64,000 bases of DNA from Comamonadaceae bacterium (GTDB lineage: Bacteria > Pseudomonadota > Gammaproteobacteria > Burkholderiales > Burkholderiaceae_C). The stretch spans positions 124,001-188,000 of the forward strand of contig JAACZV010000003.1 in NCBI GenBank assembly GCA_009996515.1, given 5' to 3'. How positions within the stretch are numbered: position 1 is the stretch's first letter; each line of letters begins with the position of its first letter. Shown one piece after another: positions 9,308 to 21,939 of this stretch. Below the pieces are notes generated by a model, which was not told where the DNA came from, did not search any database, and worked only from the letters and a program-made list of their open reading frames with translations. The translations under genes were made by a program, and so were the position numbers.

Positions 9308-9322
9308 AATTCTGAAGTTGGG

Positions 9323-9356
9323 AAGCCCCCGCTCCGCAAGGAGCGGGGGCTTTTTT
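9323..9356 (+). terminator. Intrinsic terminator after tRNA-Val
   Basis: Perfect stem AAGCCCCCGCTCC / GGAGCGGGGGCTT around a GCAA tetraloop (9323-9352), running into a T tract at 9351-9356. A very strong rho-independent terminator. Confidence 0.93.
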
Positions 9357-9452
9357 CCTTGTCGGCCGCCTTGGCAGATGGTCTGCAGGCCGCATCATGT
9401 CCGCCGTCGGGCGACGATCGGGCCTTGTCGGCCCGGAGTTCCGTAGTACCCC

Positions 9453-10544
9453 ATGACCATGACCGCCGCTCACGAGACCGCCAAGGTGCAGATCCCCGGC
9501 CTGCTGCACAAGCTGGGCAAGATGACCTCCATCCGCGATACCGCGCTGCTGGAGCAGAGCCTGCTGAAGACCTTGTGCCCCATGCTCGGCGTGCTGGACT
9601 CCTCGCTCTATCGCGTCGACGACCTGGCGACGTCGACGCGGGTGCTGCACCACCATCTGTCGCGCGTCGTCGAGCCGGACGGCGTCGCGCGGATGGTGGA
9701 GCGCACCGAGGAGATCTTCAACGCCAACAGCATCGCCGATGAGGTGCGGCAGCTGCTGGACAACGTGCGCCTGCTGTCCAAGCCCTGCACGCGCAGGCGC
9801 GCCCAGGGCGGGGAGCTGCTCATCGCCTACCCGCTGTATGGCGGCCGCGAGATCTGCGGCTACTTCGTCTTCAGCCGCGACCGCGAGGTGACGCTGACCG
9901 AGGACGCCATCATCAAGGGCGTGCTCGAGGTGTTCGCGAACTACTACGACCTGCTGGACATCAGCCAGCGCGACCGGTTGACCGGCCTGCTGAACCGTCA
10001 GGCGCTGGAGAACAGCTTCGATCGCATCTGGTCCATCCTGTCGCGCTCGGCCGATCCCGAGCGTTCGGCGGATGCCCGCCGCACGCCGGCCACGGCGCAA
10101 GCCCATTGGATGGCCGTCATCGACGTGGATCACTTCAAGAACATCAACGATGGTTTCGGCCATGTCGTCGGCGACGAGGTGCTGCTGCTGATCTCGCGCG
10201 TGATGGCGGCCGGGCTGCGCAACTCCGACCTGCTGTTCCGCTACGGTGGCGAGGAATTCGTTGCCCTGTTCTCGGCGGCCACGCGCGAGGACGCCGCCGC
10301 CATCCTGGAGCGGCTGCGCGAGTCCGTCGAGCGGCACGGCTTCCCGCAGGTGGGCCAGGTGACGGTCAGCATCGGCTTCAGCATTGCAGACCCCAGCGAC
10401 CTGCCGCAGCAGGTGTTGAGCTGGGCTGATCGCGCGCTCTACCATGCCAAGAGAACGGGGCGCAACCGGGTGTGCGACTATCAAGCCCTCGTGAAGGCGG
10501 GGGAGGTGGAGGCCGAGAGCTATGGCGGTTCCGAGCTTTTCTGA
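9453..10544 (+). CDS. Diguanylate cyclase (GGDEF)
   Basis: 363 aa soluble protein. Residues about 20-165 resemble a GAF-like sensory domain. The GGDEF domain occupies about 170-345: DRLTGLLNR, the metal-binding VIDVDHFKNIND, and the active-site loop RYGGEEF (GGEEF at 265-269). RNSD at 256-259, five residues before GGEEF, fits the RxxD inhibitory I-site, so product inhibition by c-di-GMP is expected. It should convert two GTP to c-di-GMP. A three-codon earlier context (MTM) makes the exact start slightly uncertain. No neighbour gives the input signal. Confidence 0.92.
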   Translation: MTMTAAHETAKVQIPGLLHKLGKMTSIRDTALLEQSLLKTLCPMLGVLDSSLYRVDDLATSTRVLHHHLSRVVEPDGVARMVERTEEIFNANSIADEVRQLLDNVRLLSKPCTRRRAQGGELLIAYPLYGGREICGYFVFSRDREVTLTEDAIIKGVLEVFANYYDLLDISQRDRLTGLLNRQALENSFDRIWSILSRSADPERSADARRTPATAQAHWMAVIDVDHFKNINDGFGHVVGDEVLLLISRVMAAGLRNSDLLFRYGGEEFVALFSAATREDAAAILERLRESVERHGFPQVGQVTVSIGFSIADPSDLPQQVLSWADRALYHAKRTGRNRVCDYQALVKAGEVEAESYGGSELF

Positions 10545-10623
10545 CCGGGGCTCCAGGTAAACCCGTCCGGAATACCATCGACCGCCTGCCTAGAATTTGC
10601 TGCACCGCACAGGAGACTTCCGC

Positions 10624-11151
10624 ATGGCGACTGCCCGCAAGAAGCCGGCATCCACGAACGAGCAGCCGGGTGACGCCAGGCCCGGCCTGCGCATTCTGAA
10701 AAAGTATCCCAACCGTCGTCTGTACGACACCCAGACCAGCAGCTACATCACGCTGGCCGACGTGAAGCGCATGGTGCTGGAGGGGGTCGAATTCGAGGTG
10801 CACGACGCCAAGACTCGGGAAGACCTGACGCGCTCCATCCTGCTGCAGATCATCCTGGAGGAGGAGACCGGCGGCGTGCCGCTGTTCTCCACCAATGCGC
10901 TGGCGCAGATCATCCGTTTCTACGGCCATGCGATGCAGGGCGTCATGGGCGGGCTGCTGGAGCGCCAGATGCAGGCCTTCACCGACATGCAGCAGCGCTT
11001 TGCCGAGCAGGCGCCGGGCATGCCCTTCAGCCCCGAGGCCTGGACGGGCCTGATGGGCGGCTATGCCGAGCAGTCCAAGACGCTGATGAACCAGTGGCAG
11101 GAGCAGCTCAAGCAGGCGGGCGCCATCTTTCCGTTCGGCCCCAAAAAGTAG
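10624..11151 (+). CDS. phaR: Polyhydroxyalkanoate synthesis repressor
   Basis: 175 aa from the ATG at 10624, which has AGGAGA about 7 nt upstream; an in-frame extension to 10597 has no ribosome site. The N-terminal PHB/PHA accumulation-regulator DNA-binding domain is clear ([20 protein letters not shown], then [23 protein letters not shown]). The following PHB_acc segment ([19 protein letters not shown]) and a Met/Gln-rich tail match PhaR. The family represses phasin genes and senses PHB granules. It precedes rimO by 29 bp. Confidence 0.93.
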   Translation: MATARKKPASTNEQPGDARPGLRILKKYPNRRLYDTQTSSYITLADVKRMVLEGVEFEVHDAKTREDLTRSILLQIILEEETGGVPLFSTNALAQIIRFYGHAMQGVMGGLLERQMQAFTDMQQRFAEQAPGMPFSPEAWTGLMGGYAEQSKTLMNQWQEQLKQAGAIFPFGPKK

Positions 11152-11161
11152 GCCGGCGCCA

Positions 11162-11183
11162 CATCGCCGAAAATACGGCGATG
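11162..11183 (+). promoter_or_regulatory. Hairpin containing the rimO start codon
   Basis: CATCGCCG (11162-11169), loop AAAATA, CGGCGATG (11176-11183) is a perfect 8-bp inverted repeat. The final ATG is the rimO start codon. No Shine-Dalgarno motif lies between the phaR stop (11151) and this ATG. A folded leader would hide the initiation codon. Confidence 0.5.
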
Positions 11184-12563
11184 AATGAAACGACCACCTC
11201 CGTTCCCAAGATCGGCTTCGTCAGCCTCGGCTGCCCGAAGGCGCTGACCGATTCCGAGCTGATCCTGACCCAGCTCCGGGCCGAGGGCTACGAGACCTCC
11301 AAGACCTTCGCCGGCGCCGACCTGGTGATCGTCAACACCTGCGGCTTCATCGACGACGCCGTCAAGGAAAGCCTGGACACCATAGGCGAGGCGCTGGCCG
11401 AGAACGGCAAGGTCATCGTGACCGGCTGCCTGGGTGCCAAGGCGGGCCAGGCCAGCAGCGATGCCGGCAGCCTGGTGCGCGAGATCCATCCCAGCGTGCT
11501 GGCCGTGACCGGGCCGCATGCCACGCAGGAGGTGATGGATGCGGTGCACACCCACGTGCCCAAGCCCCACGACCCCTTCGTGGACCTGGTGCCCAGCTAC
11601 GGCATCAAGCTCACGCCCAAGCACTACGCCTATCTGAAGATCAGCGAGGGCTGCAACCACCGCTGCTCCTTCTGCATCATCCCCAGCATGCGCGGCGACC
11701 TGGTGTCGCGGCCCATAGGCGACGTGTTGAACGAGGCGCGCGCGCTGTTCGAGAGCGGCGTGAAGGAACTGCTGGTCATCAGCCAGGACACCTCGGCCTA
11801 CGGTGTCGACGTGAAGTACCGCACCGGCTTCTGGGACGGCAAGCCCGTGAAGACCAAGATGCTGGACCTCGTCGCCCAACTCGGCGAACTGGCCAAGCCC
11901 TATGGCGCCTGGGTGCGCTTGCACTACGTGTACCCGTACCCGCACGTGGACGAGGTGCTGCCGCTGATGGCACAGGGCCTGGTGCTGCCGTACCTGGACG
12001 TGCCCTTCCAGCACGCCCACCCGGACGTGCTCAAGCGCATGAAGCGCCCGGCCAACGGCGAGAAGAACATGGAGCGCATCCTGCGCTGGCGTGAGAGCTG
12101 TCCTGAGCTGGTGATCCGCTCGACCTTCATCGCCGGCTTTCCCGGTGAGACTGAAGCAGAGTTCCAGTACCTGCTGGACTTCATGCAGGAGGCGAAGATC
12201 GACCGCGCGGGCTGTTTCGCCTATTCGCCGGTGGAAGGCGCCAGCGCCAACGACATCCCCGGGGCGCTGCCCGACGAGGTGCGCGAGGAGCGCCGCGCGC
12301 GCTTCATGGCCGTGGCGGAAGCCGTCTCCGCCGCCAAGCTGCAGGCCCGCGTGGGCCAGACCATGCAGGTGCTGGTGGACTCCGCGCCGGCCCTGGGTCG
12401 CAAGGGGGGCGTGGGGCGTTCGTACGCCGATGCGCCCGAGATCGACGGCACCGTGAAGATCCTGCCGCCCGAGAAGGCCAGCAAGACGATGAAGGTGGGC
12501 GACTTCGTGCGCGCCCGCATCGTTGCCGCGGACGGCCATGACCTGGTGGCCTCGCTGGTATGA
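11181..12563 (+). CDS. rimO: Ribosomal protein S12 methylthiotransferase
   Basis: 460 aa radical-SAM methylthiotransferase that modifies an aspartate of ribosomal protein S12. The N-terminal UPF0004 domain supplies three cysteines for the auxiliary cluster ([25 protein letters not shown]). The radical-SAM motif is CNHRCSFC in [17 protein letters not shown]. The C-terminus has a TRAM-like RNA-binding domain. The ATG at 11181 was chosen because homology starts at [12 protein letters not shown]; an upstream in-frame extension overlaps phaR. The stop overlaps the metC start by four bases. Confidence 0.96.
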   Translation: MNETTTSVPKIGFVSLGCPKALTDSELILTQLRAEGYETSKTFAGADLVIVNTCGFIDDAVKESLDTIGEALAENGKVIVTGCLGAKAGQASSDAGSLVREIHPSVLAVTGPHATQEVMDAVHTHVPKPHDPFVDLVPSYGIKLTPKHYAYLKISEGCNHRCSFCIIPSMRGDLVSRPIGDVLNEARALFESGVKELLVISQDTSAYGVDVKYRTGFWDGKPVKTKMLDLVAQLGELAKPYGAWVRLHYVYPYPHVDEVLPLMAQGLVLPYLDVPFQHAHPDVLKRMKRPANGEKNMERILRWRESCPELVIRSTFIAGFPGETEAEFQYLLDFMQEAKIDRAGCFAYSPVEGASANDIPGALPDEVREERRARFMAVAEAVSAAKLQARVGQTMQVLVDSAPALGRKGGVGRSYADAPEIDGTVKILPPEKASKTMKVGDFVRARIVAADGHDLVASLV

Positions 12564-13756
12564 CGCGCAAGCCCTCGACCACGCTGATCCACCACCCCTA
12601 CCGTGCCCCCGAGGGCTGGCACGCGGTGCCCGTGCCGGTGGCCAAGGCCTCGACCGTGCTGTTCAAGGACACGGCCGACCTGCACCAGCCCCGGCCGCGC
12701 GATGGCCTGAGCTACCGCTACGGCCTGCATGGCACGCCCACCAGCTACACGCTGGCCGCGCGCCTGGCGACGCTGGAGCAGGCCGAGTACTGCCTGCTGG
12801 TGCCCAGCGGCCTGGCGGCGGTGACGCTGCCGTCCCTGGCCATGCTGCGCCCGGGCGACGAGGTGCTGCTGCCGGACAACGTCTATGGCCAGAACCGCTA
12901 CCTGACCCAGTCCTGGCTGCCGCAGTGGGGCGTCACGCACCGCTTCTACGATCCGCTCCAGGTGCCGGAGCTGCGCGACAACACCAAGCTGGTCTGGCTG
13001 GAGGCCGCGGGCTCCATCACGCTGGAGTTCCCCGACCTGCTGGGCACGTTCGCCGCCTGCCGCGCGCGCGGCGTGACGACGGCGCTGGACAACACCTGGG
13101 GCGCGGGACTGGCCTTCAACGGCTTCGAGCCGGCGCCGCTCAGCCACCCGGGCCTGGGCGCCGACATCGTCATGCAGGCGCTGACCAAATACCCCAGCGG
13201 CGGCGCCGACGTGCTGATGGGCTCGGTCTGCACGCGCGATCGCGCGTTGCACGACCGGCTCAACCATGCGCATGAGCACCTGGGCTACGGCCTGGGCCAG
13301 AACGATGTGGAACTGGTGCTGCGCGGCCTGCCGACGCTGCAGCTGCGCTATGAGGCCCAGGACCGGGTGACGCGCCAGCTGGCCAGCTGGATGGCTGGCC
13401 AGCCCGAGGTGGCGCGGGTCCTGCATCCGGCGCTGCCGGGCTCGCCCGGCCACCAGAACTGGCTGGCCGTCGGCGGCGCGGGCGCGGCCTGCCTGTTCTC
13501 GGTGGTCTTCAAGCCCCGGTACAGCGCCCGTCAGGTGGACGCCTTCGTCGACGCGCTGCAGCTGTTCGGTATCGGCTATTCCTGGGCCGGCCCCATGAGC
13601 CTGGCCGTGCCCTACGACATGAGCCGCAGCCGCGACCTGCCACTGCCCTTCGACGGCGGCACGCTGGTGCGCTTCGCGATTGGCCTGGAAGACGTGGCCG
13701 ACCTCCAGGCCGATCTGGAGCAGGCGCTGGGCGTGCTGGCCGGCGTCGTCACTTGA
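12560..13756 (+). CDS. metC: Cystathionine beta-lyase (Cys/Met PLP enzyme)
   Basis: 398 aa fold-type I PLP enzyme of the Cys/Met metabolism family. The PLP lysine is Lys210 in [16 protein letters not shown] and the ring-nitrogen partner is Asp178 in ALDNTW. The [18 protein letters not shown] block is also typical. The expected reaction is cystathionine to homocysteine, pyruvate and ammonia in methionine synthesis. It overlaps rimO by ATGA, and its 3' end overlaps the convergent gene at 13749 by 8 nt. Cystathionine gamma-synthase or a related lyase activity is the main alternative. Confidence 0.88.
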   Translation: MTRKPSTTLIHHPYRAPEGWHAVPVPVAKASTVLFKDTADLHQPRPRDGLSYRYGLHGTPTSYTLAARLATLEQAEYCLLVPSGLAAVTLPSLAMLRPGDEVLLPDNVYGQNRYLTQSWLPQWGVTHRFYDPLQVPELRDNTKLVWLEAAGSITLEFPDLLGTFAACRARGVTTALDNTWGAGLAFNGFEPAPLSHPGLGADIVMQALTKYPSGGADVLMGSVCTRDRALHDRLNHAHEHLGYGLGQNDVELVLRGLPTLQLRYEAQDRVTRQLASWMAGQPEVARVLHPALPGSPGHQNWLAVGGAGAACLFSVVFKPRYSARQVDAFVDALQLFGIGYSWAGPMSLAVPYDMSRSRDLPLPFDGGTLVRFAIGLEDVADLQADLEQALGVLAGVVT

Positions 13757-14186
13757 ACGAGATCTCCTGGAAGACCTTGTCGCCGACGATCTCGCGCACC
13801 TCGGTGCGCTTGACCATCATCTGAACCTGCTTGTCCTCGCTGCCGACGGTCTTCAGCGCGATGGCATCGAACTTGTCGCTCAGGCCGTCGAAGGCGGCCC
13901 AGTTCTTGTACTCGACCATCAGCATCAGGTCCCAGTCGCCGTGGCCCATCGAGGAGCCCGACAGCATCTTCTCGGACACGATGAGCCCCTGCTTCTTGGC
14001 CTCTTCCATCAGCTTCTTGCGGGCCGAGGCGAGGTCGCGCATGTAGACGTCGAACATGCCCGGCTTGACCTTGATGAAGGACACCGACCAGACCGTGCCC
14101 TCCTTGTAGGGCTTGTCCTGGGCGGTGGCGGGCAGGGCTGCGGAGAGCAGCAGGGCCGCGACCATCAGCGAATGGCGGATACGCAT
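13749..14186 (-). CDS. Small secreted protein with dimeric alpha/beta-barrel look
   Basis: 145 aa from the ATG at 14186; the longer open frame to 14264 lacks a ribosome site, and a signal peptide starts exactly at 14186 (cleavage near ALPATAQ). The mature part has two similar beta-alpha-beta units, VWSVSFIKVKPGMFDVYMRDL and WDLMLMVEYKNWAAFDGL, suggestive of NIPSNAP/ABM-like dimeric ferredoxin-fold proteins. No catalytic motif is recognised. It is convergent with metC. Function unknown. Confidence 0.72.
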   Translation of the reverse strand: MRIRHSLMVAALLLSAALPATAQDKPYKEGTVWSVSFIKVKPGMFDVYMRDLASARKKLMEEAKKQGLIVSEKMLSGSSMGHGDWDLMLMVEYKNWAAFDGLSDKFDAIALKTVGSEDKQVQMMVKRTEVREIVGDKVFQEISFK

Positions 14187-14378
14187 GGCAGTTCCTATGC
14201 CGCCTGTCGAGGGGCTGGCATCCACGCCGGCAGCAAGCGCAGATGCAGCGGCGCGCTCGCGCACCGCGAGCGATTCTTCGCCGGCGGCGGTGGCCGCCCA
14301 TCCTCAATCGCTACGAGAAAGCGGCGCTGACTGCGTGCCGCAAGCGTGAGCTGACCCTGCCGGGTCGTCTGTGCGGCC

Positions 14379-14837
14379 TCAGCCTTTGCTGGAGACCTTG
14401 TGGCGCATCAGCTGGCCCTTCTCGCGCTCCCAGTCCCGCTTCTTCTCGGTCTCGCGCTTGTCGTGCTGGGCCTTGCCCTTGGCCAGCGCGATGTCGGCCT
14501 TCACGCGGCCGCCCTTGTAGTGCAGGTTCAGCGGCACCAGCGTGAAGCCGCGCTGCTCGACCTTGCCGATCAGCCGCTTGATCTCGGCCTTGTGCATCAG
14601 CAGCTTCTTGGTGCGGTCGGCCTCGGGCGTGACATGGGTGGAGGCACTGCGCAGCGCATTGATGCGGCAGCCGATCAGGAACAGCTCGCCGTCCTTGATC
14701 ATCACGTAGCCATCGGTCAGCTGGACCTGGCCCGCGCGTATGGCCTTGATCTCCCAGCCGGACAGCACCACGCCGGCCTCGAACTGTTCCTCGATGTGGT
14801 AGTCGTAGCGGGCGCGGCGGTTCTCTGCAATGGACAT
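14379..14837 (-). CDS. smpB: SsrA-binding protein SmpB
   Basis: 152 aa, standard length. It binds tmRNA and enables trans-translation on stalled ribosomes. Visible hallmarks: [20 protein letters not shown] near the start, [23 protein letters not shown], and the basic disordered tail [20 protein letters not shown]. It is divergent from ratA across 47 bp, a very common arrangement in proteobacteria. Confidence 0.97.
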   Translation of the reverse strand: MSIAENRRARYDYHIEEQFEAGVVLSGWEIKAIRAGQVQLTDGYVMIKDGELFLIGCRINALRSASTHVTPEADRTKKLLMHKAEIKRLIGKVEQRGFTLVPLNLHYKGGRVKADIALAKGKAQHDKRETEKKRDWEREKGQLMRHKVSSKG

Positions 14838-14884
14838 GAAGTGCGATGTGGGGCCTGGGGCCCTTCTTACAATCCCGGCATTCT

Positions 14885-15343
14885 ATGAAGCAGGTCAAAA
14901 AGTCCGTTCTGCTCTGGTACACGCCGCGGGAGATGTACGAGCTGGTCACCGCGGTCGAGCACTATCCCGAGTTCCTCCCCTGGTGCAACAAGGTCGAGGT
15001 GCTGGCCCGTGACGGCGATACGGTCACGGCCCGGCTGCATCTGGCCTATGCCGGTGTGCGCCATGCCTTCACGACGCGCAACCGCAACGAAGAGGGCCGC
15101 AGCGTGCGCATGGAGTTGGTGGACGGTCCGTTCTCTCACCTCGAAGGCCTGTGGCAGTTGCTGCCCCTGAACAAGCCCGGCACCGACGGCGAGGCCACGG
15201 CCTGCAAGATCGCCTTCGAGCTGAGCTACGCCTTCAACAGCGGCGCGCTGGAGGCGGTCGTCAGCCCCGTGTTCGACCGCATCGCCAACACCTTCGTCGA
15301 CAGCTTCGTGCAGCGCGCCGAGAGCCTGTATGGCCCGCGTTGA
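14885..15343 (+). CDS. ratA: RatA/COQ10-type START-domain protein
   Basis: 152 aa SRPBCC/START-fold protein. Motifs: the N-terminal VLLWYTPREMYELVTAVEHYPEFLPWC and the C-terminal SPVFDRIANTFVDSFVQRA, both typical of the COQ10/RatA family. E. coli RatA has been described as a toxin blocking 70S assembly, whereas eukaryotic homologues bind ubiquinone; the latter role is equally credible here. A TACAAT -10 hexamer at 14868-14873 puts the transcription start only a few bases before the ATG at 14885, so the leader is very short. rnfH overlaps its end by 14 nt. Confidence 0.88.
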   Translation: MKQVKKSVLLWYTPREMYELVTAVEHYPEFLPWCNKVEVLARDGDTVTARLHLAYAGVRHAFTTRNRNEEGRSVRMELVDGPFSHLEGLWQLLPLNKPGTDGEATACKIAFELSYAFNSGALEAVVSPVFDRIANTFVDSFVQRAESLYGPR

Positions 15344-15650
15344 ACTGGTCTGGAGCCCGCGGGCCGGCGACGTGCAGCAGCGCTGGTTGGACGTGGAGGA
15401 GGGCTGCAGCGTCGAGTCGGCGCTGCGGGGCTGCGCCGATTTCATGGCCGCGCAGGGGCAGTCGCTTGAGCATCTGCGCATCGGCATCTGGGGCCGCCAG
15501 CGGCCGCTCGCCACGCCGCTGCGCGAGCGGGACCGCATCGAGGTCTACCGCCCCCTGACCGTCGATCCCAAGGAGGCGCGCCGCCTGCGCTACGCCAAGC
15601 GCGGCGAACGTATCGTGTCGCGCCACCGGCCGAAGGCGCGTGGCGAATGA
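15330..15650 (+). CDS. rnfH: RnfH family ubiquitin-like protein
   Basis: 106 aa. It has the beta-grasp RnfH/RatB pattern: VELVWSPRAGDVQQRWLDVEEG, FGIWGR-like IGIWGRQRPL and DRIEVYRPLTVDPKEARRLR near the end. The partner of ratA in many proteobacteria; the function is unresolved despite the Rnf name. Translationally coupled to ratA through a 14-nt overlap. Confidence 0.87.
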   Translation: MARVELVWSPRAGDVQQRWLDVEEGCSVESALRGCADFMAAQGQSLEHLRIGIWGRQRPLATPLRERDRIEVYRPLTVDPKEARRLRYAKRGERIVSRHRPKARGE

Positions 15651-15654
15651 GGCG

Positions 15655-16167
15655 CTAGCGGCACTCGCTGGTGATGACGTCGCGGGCGCGGCCCACCTCG
15701 GCCGCGATCTGGGCTTCGTCCATGAAGACGCGCTCGCCCTTGTCGTTGGTGCGGGTCAGCCGCGCGCCGCTCTGCAGGTCGCGCAGATTGGACTGGGCGC
15801 GGGCGCAGTTCTCGCGCCGCTGGGCGGCGACGCGGCGTTCCTCTTCCTTCTTGCGGGCGGCCTCGCCGTCCTGCTCCTTCTTCTGACGGCCGGCGGCTTC
15901 CTGCTCGGCCTTGGACACCGCGCTGGCCGCTGGCCTGGGCTCGGAGGCCGCACTGGCCTGCGCCGCGGGCGGCCCGACGACGATGGTGGGCCTGGTGTTG
16001 CCGGGGCGCTGCAGAATGTCTTTCTCCGGCGTACCGGACGGCGGCGGCATGTCGCTGTACTGCAGGTTGCCCTTGGCGTCGCGCCATTTCCATTGCGCCT
16101 GGGCGGCGCCGGCCACGGCGAGGCAGAGCAGGGCGAGGAGGGCTGAGGGAAGGGCTTTGCGCGGCAT
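15655..16167 (-). CDS. DUF4124 domain periplasmic protein
   Basis: 170 aa. A signal peptide (to about residue 23, AGAAQAQ) is followed by a DUF4124 domain with [18 protein letters not shown], then a charged coiled-coil-like linker rich in Glu/Lys/Arg and a short C-terminal region with two cysteines. The open frame continues upstream opposite guaB, but that part is an antisense shadow; the ATG at 16167 starts the signal peptide. It is convergent with rnfH and divergent from guaB. The role of DUF4124 proteins is unknown. Confidence 0.85.
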   Translation of the reverse strand: MPRKALPSALLALLCLAVAGAAQAQWKWRDAKGNLQYSDMPPPSGTPEKDILQRPGNTRPTIVVGPPAAQASAASEPRPAASAVSKAEQEAAGRQKKEQDGEAARKKEEERRVAAQRRENCARAQSNLRDLQSGARLTRTNDKGERVFMDEAQIAAEVGRARDVITSECR

Positions 16168-16195
16168 GGGGTCAGTGTAGCGGCGCGCCCCTCCG

Positions 16196-16201
16196 TATAA
16201 T
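16196..16201 (+). promoter_or_regulatory. -10 hexamer of the guaB promoter
   Basis: An exact TATAAT lies 26 nt before the guaB ATG, in the divergent gap with the DUF4124 gene. No convincing -35 hexamer is visible at 16-18 nt upstream. Confidence 0.55.
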
Positions 16202-16227
16202 GCCGCTTTGCGTCTGGAGCTTTCCTC

Positions 16228-17697
<1,470 letters not shown>

Positions 17698-17758
17698 GCG
17701 TGATGCGGCAGGACGGGGCCTCGGGCCCCGTTCGCTGTTTCTACTACCTGGAGCTTGA

Positions 17759-19027
17759 GTGAGCCCTAGTGCCGCCAAGCCCGTCCGCCGGCCCCGTGCC
17801 GCGGGCATGGGCTTCATCCTGCTGGCCGTGTTGATCGACATGATCTCCATCGGCCTCATCATTCCGGTGCTGCCGCCGCTGGTGGGCACCTTCACGACCA
17901 CGGCGTCGGGGCACACGCTGGCGCAGCTGGCGGTGACCTTCGCCTTCTGCATCGCCAACTTCTTCGCCTCGCCCATCCTGGGCGGCCTGTCCGACCGCTT
18001 CGGCCGCCGCCGCGTGCTGCTGGTCGGCTTCTCCGGCCTGGCGCTGAGCTTCTTCGTCACGGCCATGGCCACGGCGCTGTGGATGCTGATCGTCGTGCGG
18101 CTGTTCAGCGGCGCGATGCAGTCCAACATCGCCATCGCCAACGCCTACGTGGCCGACATCACGCCGCCCGAGCAGCGGGCGCAGCGCTACGGGCAACTGG
18201 GCGCGGCCTTTGGCCTGGGCTTCATCCTGGGCCCGGTGATGGGCGGCTTGCTGGGCCACATCGACCTGCACCTGCCCTTCTACGTGGCCGGCGGCCTGGC
18301 CCTGCTGAACTGGTGCTACGGCTACTTCGTGCTGCCCGAGTCGCTGCAGTCCGAGCACCGCCGCCCGTTCGACTGGCGCCACGCCAACCCGCTGGCGGCG
18401 CTGTCGCGCGTGCGCGCGCTGCGCGGCGTGGGGCCGCTGATCTACGTCATCAGCTTCAGCGGCCTGGCCCAGGTCATCGTGCAGAGCTGCTGGGTGCTCT
18501 ACACCGGCCAGCGCCTGGGCTGGGGGCCGCTGGACAACGGCCTGTCGCTGCTGGCCGTGGGCGCCATGTCGGTGCTGATGCAGGGCGTGCTGCTCAAGCC
18601 GCTGATGAAGCGGGTGCCGCTGCAGCAGCTGGTGCCGGCAGGCCTCATGTTCGCGGTACTGAGCAACCTGGCCGTCGGCTTCGCGACGGCGGGCTGGATG
18701 GTCTACGCGGCCATCGCCATCGGCGGGCTGGGCTATGCCATCGGCCCGGCGCTGCAGAGCCAGATCTCCAAGGCGGCCAGCGTCACCAACCAGGGCGAGA
18801 CCATGGGCGCCGTCGCGGCGCTGAACAGCCTGATGGCCGTCATCGCGCCGCCGCTGGGCCTGGGCCTGATGTACCTGGTGGCCGACCTGCCCAGGACCGA
18901 TGTGCGCATCGGCGCCCCCTTCTTCTTCATCGCCGTCCTGCAGGCCTTGTCCCTGCTGTTCGCGCTGCGCTATTTCGCGACGCAGCCGCAGCAGGCCGAG
19001 CCCGCAGCCGCTTCCTCCGCACTCTGA
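17759..19027 (+). CDS. MFS transporter, TetA/TCR-like
   Basis: 422 aa, twelve predicted membrane helices. The MFS motif A is [14 protein letters not shown] between helices 2 and 3, and the TetA-like [28 protein letters not shown] segment is present. A proton-driven drug or metabolite exporter is likely; the tetracycline-efflux proteins are the nearest remembered relatives but resistance cannot be claimed. The start is GTG at 17759 after GGAGC. It sits between guaB (62 bp upstream) and guaA (7 bp downstream), so it probably shares the guanine operon. Confidence 0.87.
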   Translation: MSPSAAKPVRRPRAAGMGFILLAVLIDMISIGLIIPVLPPLVGTFTTTASGHTLAQLAVTFAFCIANFFASPILGGLSDRFGRRRVLLVGFSGLALSFFVTAMATALWMLIVVRLFSGAMQSNIAIANAYVADITPPEQRAQRYGQLGAAFGLGFILGPVMGGLLGHIDLHLPFYVAGGLALLNWCYGYFVLPESLQSEHRRPFDWRHANPLAALSRVRALRGVGPLIYVISFSGLAQVIVQSCWVLYTGQRLGWGPLDNGLSLLAVGAMSVLMQGVLLKPLMKRVPLQQLVPAGLMFAVLSNLAVGFATAGWMVYAAIAIGGLGYAIGPALQSQISKAASVTNQGETMGAVAALNSLMAVIAPPLGLGLMYLVADLPRTDVRIGAPFFFIAVLQALSLLFALRYFATQPQQAEPAAASSAL

Positions 19028-19034
19028 ACCGCCC

Positions 19035-20621
<1,587 letters not shown>

Positions 20622-20838
20622 CTTCTCGAGTGTAAGTTGTTGATTTTTGTGGGTCTTCTGCTTGCGCAAAAGTTTCACAAAATTGCCAAGCTGTTGATGT
20701 TGAAGGGCTGCGAAGTTGAAGTTACACGTGAGGCTGCGCAGAGCTGTAGCTACTCAAAATCGTCGTAACCCGCAGCCCTGAAGCCTCCTCGGTTTTCCGT
20801 ACCACTCAGAAGTAGAGGTTGGAGAACAGTTTCGCTGG

Positions 20839-21427
20839 TTATTCAACCGGCGGGATGCGGCCGAGAGCTTCGTGCGGTCGGTGGTGGTTGTAGCGATGCA
20901 GCCAGTCTGCCGCCATGGACCGGACCGCGGCCAGGGATTCGAAGACGTAGCAGTCCAGCACCTCGGTGCGGCAGGTCTTGTTGAAGCGTTCGACATAGGC
21001 GTCCTGCGTGGGCTTGCCCGGCTGGATGTGGCGCGGCGTCACATTCGTGCAGCGCGTGGGCGATGAACTCCGGCCCGTTGTCCATGCGGATGGACAGCGG
21101 CGCACCGCGCACCTCGACCAGCTCGGTCAGCGCGCGGATGACCCGTGCTGCCGGCAGGCTGGTGTCGACCTCGATGCGCAAGGCCTCGCGGTTGAACTCG
21201 TCGATGACGTTGAAGGTCCGGAAGCGTCGCCTGCTCCACAGGGCGTCGGCCATGAAGTCGCAGCCCCAGCGCTGGTTGGGTTGGCGGGCGCGGTCCAGCG
21301 GCAGCTTCACGTGTGCTGGCAGGCGCTGTCGTACAGCAGCCCGAAGCCATGCGGAGGGTTCAACGCGATGTGCTGGTTGACGAAGTCGACCACCCCGGCG
21401 TCGTCGCGTCGCACGGCGCGTTAGCAC
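20839..21427 (-). pseudogene. IS3-family transposase OrfB remnant
   Basis: Broken DDE transposase, IS3 family (IS407-like group by recollection). One frame gives QPNQRWGCDFMADALW, RTFNVIDEFNREALRIEVDT and RMDNGPEFIAHALHE, carrying the first two catalytic aspartates. A second frame gives RHIQPGKPTQDAYVERFNK with the catalytic Glu, ending LHRYNHHRPHEALGRIPPVE at the stop. The frames change near 21050 with loss of several codons. An earlier fragment (VDFVNQHIALNPPHGFGLLY) joins near 21318 after another deletion. It is not functional. Confidence 0.85.
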
Positions 21428-21479
21428 AGCGTCGTGCGGGCGATGCCGCTGGACTGTCAGGCCTGACGCTGGCTCAGCC

Positions 21480-21758
21480 CATGGTCATTGAGCAGGGACT
21501 GCACGAGCTGCTCGCGACGTGCCGGGGCCAGAGCTTGCGCTCGGCGTACATGCGCTTCAAGCGGGCGATCCCCTCTTGCAGCTCGCGCAGCTGCGCCAGG
21601 CCGGGAACGCTCATGCCGGCGAACTGGCTCTTCCACTTGTAGTACGTCGGCATCGCTGATGCCGTGCTTGCGGCGGGTCTCGCCGACCTGCGCGCCGAGC
21701 TCTACCGCCTTGAGCACCGCAACGCGATCTGGCTGTCCAGGAATCGCGGCTTCTTCAT
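21480..21758 (-). pseudogene. IS3-family OrfA remnant
   Basis: The fragment starts at an ATG at 21758 with MKKPRFLDSQI. It shifts frame at once to AVLKAVELGAQVGETRRKHGIS, then shifts again near 21650 to TYYKWKSQFAGMSVPGLAQL and RLKRMYAERKL. This is the helix-turn-helix plus leucine-zipper OrfA that normally precedes the OrfB next to it. At least two frameshifts make it dead. Terminal inverted repeats of the element were not found. Confidence 0.8.
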
Positions 21759-21939
21759 GTAGAGACTCCATGGCAGGAAATTCTCTACGTCCTCCTGGAT
21801 CAGGATTTCGAGGAGGATTCAATATGGACTACAGGCGAGAGATAGGCGGACTTAGGACTTTGTTTTCGTGCCTAACGCCACTGCTTATTTTCAGATCTAC
21901 AATCAATCTGAGACCTCGGTCTGTGAAAAGGAGTTCTTT

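Noticed and set aside
17710..17735. GGGGCC-TCG-GGCCCC stem after guaB as a terminator
   Set aside because: Short stem and no proper T tract; the MFS and guaA genes downstream are more likely read through.
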